From assembly GCA_918026815.1 (NCBI GenBank), contig CAKJVC010000146.1, positions 124,001 to 188,000 on the forward strand: a stretch of DNA of 64,000 bases, written 5' to 3'. The notes under the pieces are model-generated. The model searched no databases and was not told the origin of the DNA. It saw only the letters and a program-made list of their open reading frames with translations. Position numbers and translations under genes: made by a program. Positions 31,998 to 43,992 of this stretch are shown piece by piece (positions within the stretch are counted from its first letter, which is position 1; each line of letters opens with the position of its first letter). Source of the stretch: Chalara sp. BL73. Taxonomy: Eukaryota > Ascomycota > Leotiomycetes > Helotiales.

Positions 31998-32543
31998 GGA
32001 GACCAGTGGGTGAGTGAAAGGAGGAAGAAGCATAGGAGGTAGATGGTATAAACGAGGCAACTGTTAGAAAAGGATGTAAAGCGTCCTGGGAGTTTTATAA
32101 AGGTGAAAAAAATCGGTTTCTTAAATTGGGCCTGGGATTTAGAATGTTGTTTTACATGCTTTTAGTTAGCGCTGATTTCAGAAAAGAGCAGGAAATGATA
32201 AAATTCAACCTTGGCTACCTACTTTTCGTGATGCAGACGGTCATGTCAATGTGCTTAAATCTCACTGTACTCGTCAGTTATATATACACTCCTGTGTCGG
32301 ACATTCTTTGATGCTTCGATATGCTGATTTGCATGTACCCATACGCCAAGCCAGCACAAACTCACTTCAAGTCAAAAATATCTAAAGAACACGTAGCTAC
32401 ACAGCTTGTATGGTAGGAGTTCTAATTTATCATGCTATTCTATGAAGCGCTAAAATGAGAATCGACCGAACGCCAAAGCAATGTAGGAACAGTTATAACA
32501 CCACAACAGCCGTACTTTTGTCTATCCATGCCCATACCCAGAT
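31998..32543. other. Convergent intergenic region
   Basis: 3' flanks of the lactonase and elongase genes. No gene seen. Confidence 0.6.
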
Positions 32544-34060
32544 CTAATGCTTCACCTTACCATATGCCTTTGCCTTTCCATTCGGCGTTCCGTTAGGAGT
32601 TCCATTAGCAACTCCATTTGGGTGCTCGTTTTCGCTTCGTTCTCCGTTCTCTCTTGATCTTGGGTACAGCTCTCGGCCCAGGCCCTTGAGTGCATCAACG
32701 CCAGCACCTTCCGCAGCAGCCTGAAAATCGGCGCCTTTCTTGGAGGTTCTTCGGATATAGCTCTTGACGAAGAAGCGCATGAACAGGAAAGTCAGAGGAG
32801 TTAGGTAAAATACATTTAGCCAGATAGCGAAAGTCTGCCCGCTGGTATCAAGGCAAGGTACGGTTTGATACTCGGTGTGATAATTTATGGTTGAACCGAT
32901 TAGTTGAGGCTTTGCAGATGGCGCTGGCCGTTCGCTATTGATGTTTTCGGCCAGCGCTGGCTCCCCAGCAGCTCGGAGGATCATCTTCTTGACAAAATCT
33001 CCTACTCCGGCAGAGGTTGCAACCGCAGCGGCAGAGGTGACAATGCTAGATGCGGCTGATGAGACGCCTGCAAATGAAGCGTTTGATACTTGGACGGGAA
33101 CATTATAGCTGATGAAAGAGTGGATTGAGGCATATGCTGAGCCAACCAGAAACTGAACAATCTGCATCGTCGTAAGACTTTGCTTTAAAGCCTTTGGAAT
33201 TGGTACAGAGAATGCAGTCAGAGTGTAATAGGTATACTGTAGGCTAGTGTTAGTCTTAGAACGTAAATTCAGAGTTTGAATCTCGTGCTTACCATCAATG
33301 TGTGAATCGCCGAGTTTACAAAGGCAAACATCCAGATAGGAGGGGACATGAAGCGAATTCCAGCCCACATACACATCATTGCGCCTGCGTGATGATATGT
33401 TTGAAGAGTTGAGCTTCGTTTGCCCTTAGCCAAGATAATGAACGTGTCAAGCACTTCGTAGAACTTGCTCAGATAGAAAAACCATCCATAAAAGGCCAAG
33501 CCCTCGTTCCATAGACGTCCCAAATCTGTGGAGTTGGGGGTACCATCGGCGCTCAACGTCACCAGACCAGGAGATTGGGCAATCCATTGCGAGGCAGCAG
33601 GTTCGTATGTAACAGCATTCCCAAAACCACGAACTCCCTGTATCTTGCAAAGACTGTCCACAGTGCCTGTGATGCCCGCTGGCCCGGTCGGGTTGTAGAG
33701 AGATCTGCGAAGTGCACCCCACATTCCGACAAAAGTCCATGCTGAATACACAGCTAGTAAGACATTGTGGGCCACCACGAACCAGAAGAAAGACTTATAT
33801 TTGCTGATTGCCCATGGTTTATTGCCCGCCTTCTTGTTGCTTCTGTTGACCAAAGTGACCGTAACTGCGTAGAGTGAGGCAATGGTTATTGGGACCTTTG
33901 GATCGAGAGCTGCGTTGAAAATGGAAGCTGGGATGGAGAACGGAGGAGCAGAGAGCGTTGAGCCGGCTTGTGGAGGTGGCAGAGTCAACGGATCGCTGCT
34001 TGGTCTCAAAGTGAAAAGGGAGGATGAGGGTGCCGAGAATTGAACGTTTTCGAAGTCCAT
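32544..34060 (-). CDS. ELO-family fatty acid elongase (3-ketoacyl-CoA synthase)
   Basis: ER multi-pass enzyme that condenses malonyl-CoA with long acyl-CoA. Exons on the minus strand: 34060-33293 and 33236-32544; intron 56 nt, phase 0; 486 aa, longer than yeast ELO proteins because of a C-terminal extension. Family motifs: FYLSKFYEVLDTFIILAKGK, then LQTYHHAGAM with the His pair at 223-224, and AFVNSAIHTLM-YTYYTLTAF across the splice. The QxxHH form, rather than HxxHH, is found in several elongase subgroups. An insert of about 100 residues of Ala/Ser-rich sequence sits between later membrane segments, and the tail has repeated PNGxxNGTPNGTPNG. Substrate length cannot be told. Confidence 0.88.
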
Positions 34061-36141
34061 TTTTGCTGACTGGTAGAAGCAGTTTGTTTTTTTTGGGTGA
34101 CAAGAAAGATAATATTCCTAATAGGATGGAGGAATGTCGCGTGCCGATGCTTTGACCAAGTTGCTGGAAACTGTCAACCACCCCGTTGGATCTAATAATG
34201 TTTGGAAATCGCTTGTGGTGCGGTCGAGATGAGTGAGGAGGGTAGGAAAATCAATTCCAACTAAATATCACCAAGAAGGAGCGTGTTTGTTGAGAGGAGA
34301 GGAAGGCTCTATGGGTTTGTTCTGAGTGAATGCCTTGCTTGTTTCACATCAACATTCCCAGGTGCATCCGATACAGTCAGAGACTCAAGGAGAGGGAGAG
34401 AAAGAGAGAGATCTTCTTGCGGAGACGAAGAAGATGATGATCAAGGAGGGATGAATATAAAGGGTAGTAGGGTAGGATGGGTTGGCAAGATTGAACCGAG
34501 GCCTCAGAGCTGGTTGTTGCACCGTAATTTTTGTTCAATATACTGTAAACTTGGAAATGGTTGGCCATGACAGAAGAGAAAATAGGAAATTCTTGGTCCA
34601 CCCACGGATAAATATTGCCTGATTCCGTATGGTTTGGTTGAGTTTTACGGACAACCACAGTTGCAGGTTTTTGAGCATGTGTGAATGTTAGAGTTGTCCC
34701 TTTTTTTTTTGTTGAGAAAACGTCACGATAAACAATCCCTGAATGGGAAGCTTTCCCCCTGGTAGCCTTACGCGGTTATCATGGATTGTTGGTTGGTTGA
34801 TTGATTGACTAACTTCTCAGCCTCGATTTGTCAGCCTTGTCGTTGACTTTCTTCCCATACAAATATCTTCCCGGGGCGCCAGATATTCTAGCTCGAACAC
34901 GGATGTGTCTCTCTCTGCGGTAGGGAGAGGCCTCTTTCGGCTTTTCTTCGAATCATTTATTTGGTCCATCAAGTAAAATGGTTTTCAACATCTGACAGAA
35001 GATTCGTGTTGTGTCGTGTGGGGTTCTCAACAATAAATTCTAAGAGCCGGTTGGCCTTTCCTTTTGCAGGATAGACCGGCCGTCCCCCTTTTTAGATAAC
35101 CCGAGGCTCGCCAGTTGATCGCCCCACCCTTTGCATCATTATCAAAATCATCCATCATCATGCCTACAATATTACTTATTACTTACAATAGTACAGCATA
35201 CCAAGGTGTGGGTTACCGAATCAGCTGCTGAAAGTCCTTCGTTGGTACGGTTGATTGCATATTGCCACTTCACACCAATAGCATAAGAATCCATATGATG
35301 TGTTATTATTTCTTGTGTACAGTACATATGACCATAAATTGAGATAATGGCCATTCTCGGAGATATATTTCATTGCCAGCGTAGGCAATATCTGCCTTGC
35401 TGGTTAAATATGGAGGAAATACTGACTCGCGAGCATCAATGATTCTTCGGGCATGCGTGAATATCACGCGAATACACTTGGGTGTGGTATAGTCCAGCAC
35501 GCCTCGACAGGTTCAAGATAAAATCACATCTAGAACACATCCTGATCCTGAACACCTCCATTCCCCATGACCTCGACTCACGATCCAACTTTGAAAACCA
35601 GCCTTACCCCGATTGTCTTTGCCCCGATGACAAACTATCACTATACGCATCCGCCTCAGTTCTTGACCCACCCCCGAAATAGCAGTATCTTAGGCATGCA
35701 TGGCAGCCAGACGAGCCCCCTTAAAACTCAAGGGGACATCGTGCCGCGGTGGCATCTTTCTTTCCTTTTGCTTGGAAGAACCATCCAGTGGTCATATGTG
35801 GCAGTCATGAAAGATAACCAAGAGAACTTCACTCCTAAGGTATACCAGAGGCAGGATCGGGCATGTGAACGTCTAGAGAATAATCTTGCCTGCACCCACC
35901 CACCGGCCATCGTTCTTCTACTAGGTCAGGTTCTTTGTTCAGCGATCTACCATTTGCTGCCATTTATAGCTATTACTGCATAGAAAAAAGTTAGCTTAGT
36001 TCTCTGCCGAAGGTCGCCTCACAGGGCCCCCAGTCTTTGCTTTACTAGACTTTATCACTCAAACGATCTAGTTAACTAGTTTCAGGAGACTACGGTTCCC
36101 CTCATCTGTAGTTTAGCAATGGTGTAACACAAACCTTGAGC
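34061..36141. other. 2.1-kb intergenic region
   Basis: Elongase promoter on the left (purine-rich GAGAGAGG tract near 34380-34430). A 138-codon plus-strand frame at 35567-35983 with a true ATG shows no domain; not supported. Nothing else seen. Confidence 0.5.
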
Positions 36142-37335
36142 ATGGAGGCGTAAGATCCCTTTCTCCCATTATCTTTTTTTTACTGATTGATGACAGATAT
36201 TATGTAAAGGATATCAAGAAGCGGGATATCGATCCCCTTGTCCATGCTCCAAAAATGGACCGGCAACTTTATCTTACACCTTTAAAGCCGTCTATCGACG
36301 AAACAGTTGCTCTCGTCAGCCCGGGACACCACTGGGGTATTGGCTCATTGATGTTCTGTAAAGAATGCAAGGATGAAGAGGTTCCCGCTCACGCAATTTG
36401 TAACTGGACTGATAATGGCAAGACGTATTATCTGCAGAAGCGCCCGACACATAGGGTAGACCGGGACCCTGAAGGAGATTTCTTGACCGGACGACTACAG
36501 GATTGTCAAGGACCAACTCGTGGAGTATGGGATCTGAGCCCAAATGTATTCGTCAAGATGAAATCTAGGGCTACCGATCTTACGACAGAGGCTACAACAA
36601 TACGTTAGGTTAACAATCATGTCCGTGGGATGCCAACAGAGGATATTATATATGACTGGATTAACCCAGAATGGAACAAAACAATAATGATTTCACGACG
36701 ATCCCCAGAAGAAACATACCAAGAGGTATGGCCGGGTTAACTACGCAACAAAAACTTGCCGTAGCAGATCAGGTTGCCGAATACATGAAAGCACTAGCTC
36801 AGTTCACATCAGATTATGTTGAAAGAGTTGAAGGAGCCGCACTCCAAGGGCAACATTCACTTCGGCTACGTGAGCCGAAGCTATTTTAGATGCTACGACT
36901 CGAGCCAAGGGTCTCACGAGAAGATCATATCGCATACATGAAGCGCCTCGACAGCGGAGTAGAGCCTCTGGGTGCTGACGGCCCTTTAGTACTACAACAC
37001 CCTGACGTCAACCCAACCAACTTCTTCGTATCAACACCATCGAATCCCGAGGCGGCCCCGAAGGTGACAGCCATCATTGGCTGGGAATGGCGGGCTACAA
37101 ACTCAAATGGGCAGCCTGCTCCAGTATTCGGTCGAGCCAGGCCATGATAGTGGAAACCATTCCGCATAGCTGGGATGGGACTGATTGGCAATGGGTGTTC
37201 TCAAATGCTCTTGTTCGGGCAGGAATTCCATTTTATGTAGGGTATCTGCATCGCATGGCGAGGAAGCGTTATCCTCATTATCCGAATGCCCCATTGAATG
37301 GCTCTTTACTTCCGAAAATATGTCGAGCTAAGTAA
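36142..37335 (+). pseudogene. Broken APH-type phosphotransferase gene
   Basis: Remnant of a fungal protein kinase-like phosphotransferase of the aminoglycoside/choline kinase group. It keeps an 8-nt first exon (36142-36149, ATG GAG GC), a 47-nt intron with GTAAGA donor and TGACAG acceptor, and a second exon from 36197 reading YYVKDIKKRDIDPLVHAP and LVSPGHHWGIGSL. Four lesions follow: an in-frame TAG at 36606-36608, a one-base loss near 36735, a TAG at 36887-36889, and another one-base loss near 37090. Between them the family pattern is clear: LSPNVFVKMKSRA, MPTEDIIYDWIN, and LQHPDVNPTNFFVST, the Brenner-type HxDxxxxN motif. The metal-binding Asp expected in AIIDWE is Gly (AIIGWE). It can be read to about 37335. 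It cannot make a full enzyme. Confidence 0.85.
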
Positions 37336-39022
37336 AGCGACGAGAGTGTTGTTAGCTCCAGGATGTCCGTCTGTGTGCTTTGATGTTATTGATTTGAATA
37401 ACCCTTTTTCTGTATAGTCGCTTTGGGTTAAGATGCCGAATTTTTATGTTGTTTATGTTTTCCGCCTTCGATAGATCAAATCCACAGTAGCATTCACCAA
37501 GTTCGGTCAATCGTTACAAAGGAAGTGGTTAACAAGGATCTCGAACTACTGTACAAAGCACGTAATGACCATCACACCTTGCCAATCTCCTCCAACCCGA
37601 TTTCCTTATGCGGCCGCGTAGCAAACAATCAGCCAAAGCTGACGGGAGCTTGGTGAGGAGGCTCGTAAGGGTTTCAATAAATGCTGTTAGTTTTGTGCAG
37701 AATGAGGGGGGGAAGACGGATTCTTGACCTCAGGTAGCGATAGTTGGCTCCCACAACGCTCGCAAAGCTCGTAGGGCTCGCAAATATCCTCTGTCTCATT
37801 GGATCTTTCATGCTCTAGAGAAATGTTGTTGTAATTACAAAACAGACAGCGTGTCATGTTGTAGCGCGCTTGCTTCAGAATCCGAGGGATGGAGATTGTC
37901 GTCGAGTGATAAACGCAATGGTTCTATGAATGTTGTTGTAGTTGATATGAAGAGCTGTTGATTGTTATGTGCATCAGTATATGCAAAGACGATTCCAACG
38001 ACGCTTGATGAGAGTGTCAAAGAAAGACATGATGCTCTAGAGCGCAACCACGTAATTGCTTTGACCCGCTTTGATACAAAAATGGTTTATCTTGCTAGAT
38101 GTAAGCATGCCACGGGCTACGGGTTCTTCAGACTGTCTTATTTTGCTCGTGACAGGACGCCGAAAGATCTCATACAAAATGAAGTTCCTGGAGTGTCACA
38201 TCCTCATTGTTTCCTGAAACTTCATTTACTTTCCTAGGCCAGTGATGTCCAATGAAAGAGAACAGATAAGGAAAGGGACATGGAATAACAAAGAAGTATG
38301 TAGGAAAATAAAACTCAGCGAGACCTACATTCATCCCACATCGTTGAAATAGCATATACGATACTCACAAGTTTTGGGCGACCCTGAGGCCATCTGGTCA
38401 GGGAAATTCAAGCATCCTCATATATCATCGCGTGTATCCAAATTTATTTCAAGACAAGTAGGCAGCTTTTAACTATGTAGACTTCGCGATTCATCAGTTG
38501 CGCCTAGATCCTATAAATTCTTCCGACAATGTAAGTCACAGTCTGGGAAATATGAGTTGCCTGCAGGGCATCGTATTGCATATTTGAAAGAGCTAACGTA
38601 GGTGCTAGGAAAGGCTTTATCGGTCGAGCAATCGACTTCTTAAAAGCTATGGATTGGGGGGTCCGTCATATGCTTGCCGATATTAGCCCATGGGCTTTAA
38701 TTTGAAGGACTATTAATACCAAGTGGTATGTACTGCTGCACTCTGTCCCCGTCTTCCCTTCATCGACCCTTACACTAGATTACACGCTAATAGGAACTAA
38801 TAAATACCTACAATGGGCTACGCTTGGTCAAGAACCATGTCTTTTGTTAGGAATAACATCTTGGCGAACAGAACAGAAAACTGTTAATTGCCTTGCTGGA
38901 ATTTCACTATTCAATGGCAGCGACGTTCAGTCTAGAAAGGCCAACGCATTCATTATTTGTTGTTTCTGCCAGATAACCTTTATGCCTAATGCAAGGCGAG
39001 TACGAGCTCCTCGTTCCCATCT
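37336..39022. other. 1.7-kb gene-free region
   Basis: Short frames on both strands, none with a domain. Nothing supported. Confidence 0.55.
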
Positions 39023-39736
39023 CTAGTCCACCTCAGAAATCGTCACTGTTGCTGACTGCTTCTGCTGCGGATGCTTGACCATGTAAGTAAGCTGCTCAAG
39101 ATGGCAATGTACCTTTTCAAAACCGAGCTTGATGTAGAGAGTCTCCCCTGCTTCGTTAATCGATCCAAGACATATTTTTGAGCCGTCTTGATCTGCTGCT
39201 ATTATTGCATGCTGCATGAGCTGGGTGCCGATTCCGCACCGTCGGTGCTCGTCATGGACGAATAGTTCTTTGATGACTGGTTCGGACAGTCTGGTTGGCT
39301 TTTCTGGTACTGGAATAACAGCCAAGGGTTCTGAGTACTTACAAATGAAACTTTTGTCGCCAAAAGCCTCCATAAATTTTTCTCGAGGGATAGTCAAGCC
39401 ATGTAAATCGTTTGTTGGATATTGCCAGATGATGAAGGCCACGGTCTTTCTGTATAACATTAGTTTGTCAGCCCGCAATGGCTTTTATCCGGGAGTGAGA
39501 CTTGGAGTGCTTAAGCGTGTCCAAGCTTCTGGTTCAGAAAGCCCATACCCTGTTGTGCTGTCCTTTGCAATAAATTCCGTTAGCTCAGGATTGTCTATAT
39601 CTTTTCGGATGTTAACTTTGAACTCGGCTATGTCTAACTCATCAACATCCAATCCCTCCGAGCGGGATCTTTCTGATAGCAAAGTAGCATATCCATCGAC
39701 GTGCTCTTCAGCAACAGGGAAGGTCTCGAAAGCCAT
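39023..39736 (-). CDS. GNAT-family N-acetyltransferase
   Basis: Acetyl-CoA-dependent acetyltransferase of unknown substrate. Exons on the minus strand: 39736-39549 and 39449-39023; intron 99 nt, phase 2; 204 aa. The splice makes AKDSTTGKTVAFIIWQYPTN, which is strand beta4 of the fold. Motif A is VIKELFVHDEHRRCGIGTQL, with R-R-C-G-I-G as the acetyl-CoA pyrophosphate loop. Motif B follows as INEAGETLYIKLGFEKV. The N-terminal frame alone ends in a random-looking tail, which supports splicing. No targeting signal. Confidence 0.87.
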
Positions 39737-40898
39737 GTTTGGGCTTTCTTCTGGATCTCGTGCAGTCCGAACGTTCTTGCTGGTGTTACGATATGCCTTC
39801 GCTGCTAGCTGACCCTCTGAGGATTACCATAAAGGAAAGTGAAATAGCCTTGCTACTGCCTTCAAGCTCTTTGGCATGTCCGCATATATTGCGGCATCTG
39901 GTGGGTGTGACTCAAGGTGTAAGGGAGTGTTGCTCCATCACCAAACACTCTGAGATTCATAAAGGCAAAAATACTATTCACCTTTGGGTAATGATTTGAC
40001 AGAAGAGAAGCTTCGTGGAATGTATGCATCATCGGCTCTTAGTGACTGCTCACAGGTGTAATTTAGTGAATCTAGCAAGTTCTCGAAGTGGAAAGAGAAA
40101 GGAAGTATATCATGCAAAGCCTTCATTCAGAGTAGCCGCCCTATATTTACTATCGATTGGCATTGTTATCTATTGGAAAGTGTTCTAAAATAGAAGGTAC
40201 TTATCAAACTTGGGCTGTGTTTTGGAATTGCTCATGTATGATTAACTTCCTGTGTAAGGAATCGTTGCTCACTAGAGCACCTTATGCTAGTATAGCGTCT
40301 TTGAAGCGTAGAAACATACATAGATGTAAAGCTGCTTCGGCATGAAAAAAAACGTCCCCCTCCCCTCCCCATAACCCCAGAGTAGCAGGGGCATATATTC
40401 ATGTTGAGTAATCAAGAAATGTATAACGCCATCGGGTTGAAATTTATTGGGTGGTGTTGGCATTGCTACTCTTGCTTCTTCCTACTGTGAAGTCTAATCC
40501 AACTTTAGCGGATGGATGCCTAACTTCATCACAGGCACCAACCCTGTTGTGTCGCACGAGGCTTGCCCAGCCCACCCAATTGATTCTATTCCCGCCAAAC
40601 CCCTTTCCGTATTAATGATTGATCCCGTGCTTTCGCGACCAAACGCGACACGAGATCCCATGATTTTATTCAAATACTTTCCAATATCGTGTACGTGCAT
40701 ATGCGCGTTTTGCTGATCCCCAAACTTTAGGAGGGAAATATACCGCCCTGAAGCCTTTTGAGTCATAAGACGGGATATTCATTTGGCCTTCGCGGGCTAT
40801 AAAGATCCCAGACATGTCCATTTCTTGAAGCACTCTGCTGGTAACCTTACTTCCTTTTTTTAAACTGTTTGTAACTAGAAGCACCATACCACACCAGA
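39737..40898. other. Divergent intergenic region, 1.2 kb
   Basis: Promoters of the GNAT gene and the DUF899 gene. A poly-A run and CT-rich tract near 40350. No gene seen. Confidence 0.55.
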
Positions 40899-41653
40899 AT
40901 GTCTCCGAACGTCGTCTCTCGCGATGAATGGCTCAAGGCCCGCAAAGATCTCTTGATCAAGGAAAAGGCTGCGACTCGGGCCCAAGACGCTTTGGACGCC
41001 GAACTTCGCGGCCTCCCTATGGTTAAATTGGAGAACGATTACAAATTTGACGGCCCCAATGGCCAAGTTGGACTGGCTGACCTTTTCGACGGCCGCAAGC
41101 AACTCGTGGTGTACCACTTCATGCTCGGCCCGGGTGATACTGCCCCTTGTACCGGGTGTGCTTTCATGGCAGACAACCTACCCGCCAACTTATCGCATCT
41201 CAAGTCTCACGAGACGTCCCTGGTCCTCGTTTCCAGGGCACCGTTTGCCGTGATCGAAAAGGTCAAGAAGAGGATGGGCTGGGAGATCCCCTGGTATTCA
41301 TCCCTTGGGTCGGACTTTAACTACGATTTCCATGTAACATTGGATGAATCCATTGCTCCCGTGGAATATAATGCAAGTAAACCAACAATATATTGACTCT
41401 ACTTTTGGCTTGGTGACAAGGGAGCTGACGATATCTTTAGTTCAAAGGAAGTGATGAGATGAAGAGCACGATGAAAGGCGATCTCCCCGGACTAAGTGTG
41501 TTTTCTAGTGATGAAGGCACAATTTATCATACGTATTCTACGTACGCTAGAGGTCTTGATAGGTTTCTTGTCACGCACAAGTTGCTTGATGTTACGCCAC
41601 TTGGTAGACAAGATGATGGAAATGGAGACTGGAAGCTTCATGACGAGTACTAA
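40899..41653 (+). CDS. DUF899 thioredoxin-like protein
   Basis: Probable oxidoreductase of the thioredoxin-like DUF899 family. Exons 40899-41376 and 41448-41653; intron 71 nt; 227 aa. N terminus: VSRDEWLKARKDLLIKEKAATRAQDAL; then YKFDGPNGQVGLADLFDGRKQLVVYHFML and a CxxC in APCTGCAFMADNLP. GWEIPWYSSLGSDFNYDFHV and APVEYN follow. Exon 2 gives GLSVF, TIYHTYSTYARGLD and LDVTPLGRQDD, all family hallmarks. The donor GTAAAC is good. The acceptor is CAAAG at 41447; the more pyrimidine-rich TTTAG six bases earlier would break the frame, so the junction has some doubt. Confidence 0.88.
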
Positions 41654-42106
41654 CAACAGAAGGCCGAAACAAAAGGGGGGAAGATGTCGCAAAGTGCTGG
41701 ATTCATGTCCGACGGTGTTTATTGCCACAGCTATGGTTTGAAGTACCGAATTGTAATTGTTTACAAATTTTGAAATAAAAAATAGCTTTGTTAAGTGGTT
41801 ACGCTGATATGTCTCTGTATTTATTCCTTGTTCCATTATGAACGCAGCCAGTAACGCACCCTGCAATGCCGCGTGAGTACCCGAATAAACAAATAAGTAT
41901 GAACGCAGGATAGATTTGAAAAGAAATAGAAGGACTGTGCGTCTCTCCCCACTGTTGACTTTCGATAACGACAGTGGAAATAGAGAGTTTTTTTTTTTTT
42001 GTTTTTTTTTGGTAGAGCTGACCCCATATACGTATCCGTCAATCAATTCCTCGCCAAATTTTTGTGATCGGAGAAAATCAGTTCTCGTCGGTGATTCCAA
42101 TTTATC
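41654..42106. other. Convergent intergenic region
   Basis: 3' flanks of DUF899 and STE3 genes; contains long T-runs at about 41986-42010. Confidence 0.6.
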
Positions 42107-43992
42107 CTATGGCTGAGAAGGCATAACTGTAGAGACCTGATCCAAGGATCTGGAGATTGTGACACCATCTGAAAATCTAGCTTCGGCATGAACGTCTTCA
42201 GACATCGCTCCGGACGGCTCCGTAGTTCTATACCTCTCAAACTCACGTCTCTCACGCTCTCGGTAAGTTCGCGTCCCCAGCTTTGGACTTGAGGCACCTG
42301 CAGCTTCGCCCTCTCCGATCTCAGGATTGAATGCTCGCCCACTCCAGATATTGGTTTCCACGGTCAGATTTCGGTCGTCAAGATTTGTGGATGCTCCATG
42401 CATGGAAGGGTGACGTATTTGAGGCGATGCTTCGATATCTATGTCGTTCGTGTCTGCTCCTCTGCGAGAGAATATGGGTGAAGGAAAGTTGATATGCGTG
42501 CCGAAGAAGGAGAGAAGTGGCCTGTGATATCTTGGTTGCCGTGGGTGAGAGTGTTCTCCCGTGGTGGCCGTTGTAGCTAGGTGAGTATTAGAGGGTGCAG
42601 GCGTGATGGCGTCATGGTGAGAGCAAGCGATTGCAGAGTCTGGCGATGCGCTACTCTTGTGGAGCGTCGGAGAAGTGCATGTAGAGGTGATGTTCGATAG
42701 GTTGAAAGTTCCCGTAGAACCTTTTCTTGAGTGGGGACTACTTAATCGGTGAGTGGGAAGAGGTCGGAGATTTCATAGTGTTAGACTTACGTTTGTGAAG
42801 CTAGTCCTGTCGATGCATGGCTATGCTTCCTGGCACTGTCACAGTAGCGGACCGCCTTTCCAACCAGATCAATCTTGCTAATCCAGCTTGTCCTCAACGT
42901 GCTTCCTCTTCTACGCGACTCCATTGGCTGTTTAAGGCTTGGCCAAAAATTTCCAAGTCCAATGAAGACCGCGAAAGCCCTATATCTCTCAATTGCCTCT
43001 TTGTTCATCCCATAGAAGACGAAGATAGCGAGGCCTAAGAACGTCGCTGGCCAACCATAATATTGCAGTAGCGGGTAGTCTTTCGCGGTGAAGTATATAA
43101 TCAATGACCATACCTCGGGGTCATGTGCCCGAGACCACGAATACGGCTGAAGTGGAAGGAAGTTCTTGAGGTTGAAGTAGAAGAATGCCAAAATGGGCGG
43201 AAGCTGAATGACGAAGAATAATATGCATATGAAGTAGAGCTTCATGAACCTTCGTGCCGTAAATCTTGAGCCGCTGCTAGATAACGTGCTAGAGAGGTTT
43301 CCGCGATGTCGACGCAGTCGGATTAGTACCAGGACTATTGCTCTTGATTAGCCATGGAAAGGAATTTGCTGGTCATTGGGATGCTTACTTGCATAATAGA
43401 GGTTCATGAGAGTAAATATGACAGGCCATATCAGAAAGAGGAAGACAGTGACCCAGCTGTTGTCAATAACATCTGTGCAACCATAAACGGTTACGATCGC
43501 ATAGCGACCGGATTGGATGAAGTAGTGGAACACCAATTGGAAGAATGGTATTCCAAAACAGAGCACGAGTTCTCCCATCAATCGCCTGCGTCTCATCGCT
43601 GTAGTTTCAAAGAGACGAGGGTTGTTGTCGACATCGACAGCAATACTGAGATTTCGTGTGAGGCAGCATGTAGCACTCTCGATCAAGGTAGCGAAGATGC
43701 TTCGGAGGATGACCTCGACGTCGCAGAGACCAGCTCCGTTCCACCAGGTTGCAAAATTGTCGGTTGGCCAAATGATAGCGTTAATGAACGTAAAGAAAAG
43801 GATGATGTCGGTGACGATAATGATTGTGCACGCTGGAATCTGCTTAGCGGAGTAAAGGGACAGGAACGGGACAATGTTGCTGAGAATGAGCAAGCCGGAA
43901 ACAGTCGAGACAGCAATGGTGTTTCCGGCCACGCGATATGGTCCAGATGGAGGGGAACTCATCATGGAGGGATCTGGGTCGATGAGGTCCAT
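42107..43992 (-). CDS. STE3-type pheromone receptor (7-TM GPCR)
   Basis: Receptor for the lipid-modified (a-factor-like) mating pheromone at the plasma membrane. Exons on the minus strand: 43992-43389, 43334-42791 and 42737-42107; introns 54 and 53 nt; 592 aa. STE3 features in order: ITFINAIIWP-type segment FTFINAIIWPTDNF, WWNGAGLCDVEVIL, MRRRRLMGELVLC, HYFIQSGRYAIVTVYGC, DNSWVTVFLFLIWPVIF, and ILVLIRLRRHRGNLSSTLSS formed across the first splice. Later come RFMKLYFICILFFVIQLPP and the seventh segment ending near the TAKDYPLLQYYGWPATF loop. A long cytosolic tail of about 260 residues, Ser/Thr-rich, is expected for G-protein coupling and desensitisation. The upstream frame begins at TTG (44046) with no ATG before a stop; 43992 is the first ATG and leaves a complete first membrane segment. 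Confidence 0.9.

Noticed and set aside
35567..35983. 138-codon plus-strand frame with ATG
   Set aside because: No domain or splice partners; cannot be supported, though not excluded.
39216..39812. 198-codon plus-strand frame
   Set aside because: Antisense to both GNAT exons and its intron.
41492..42100. 202-codon minus-strand frame
   Set aside because: Runs through the 3' flank and homopolymer tracts antisense to the DUF899 gene; no domain.
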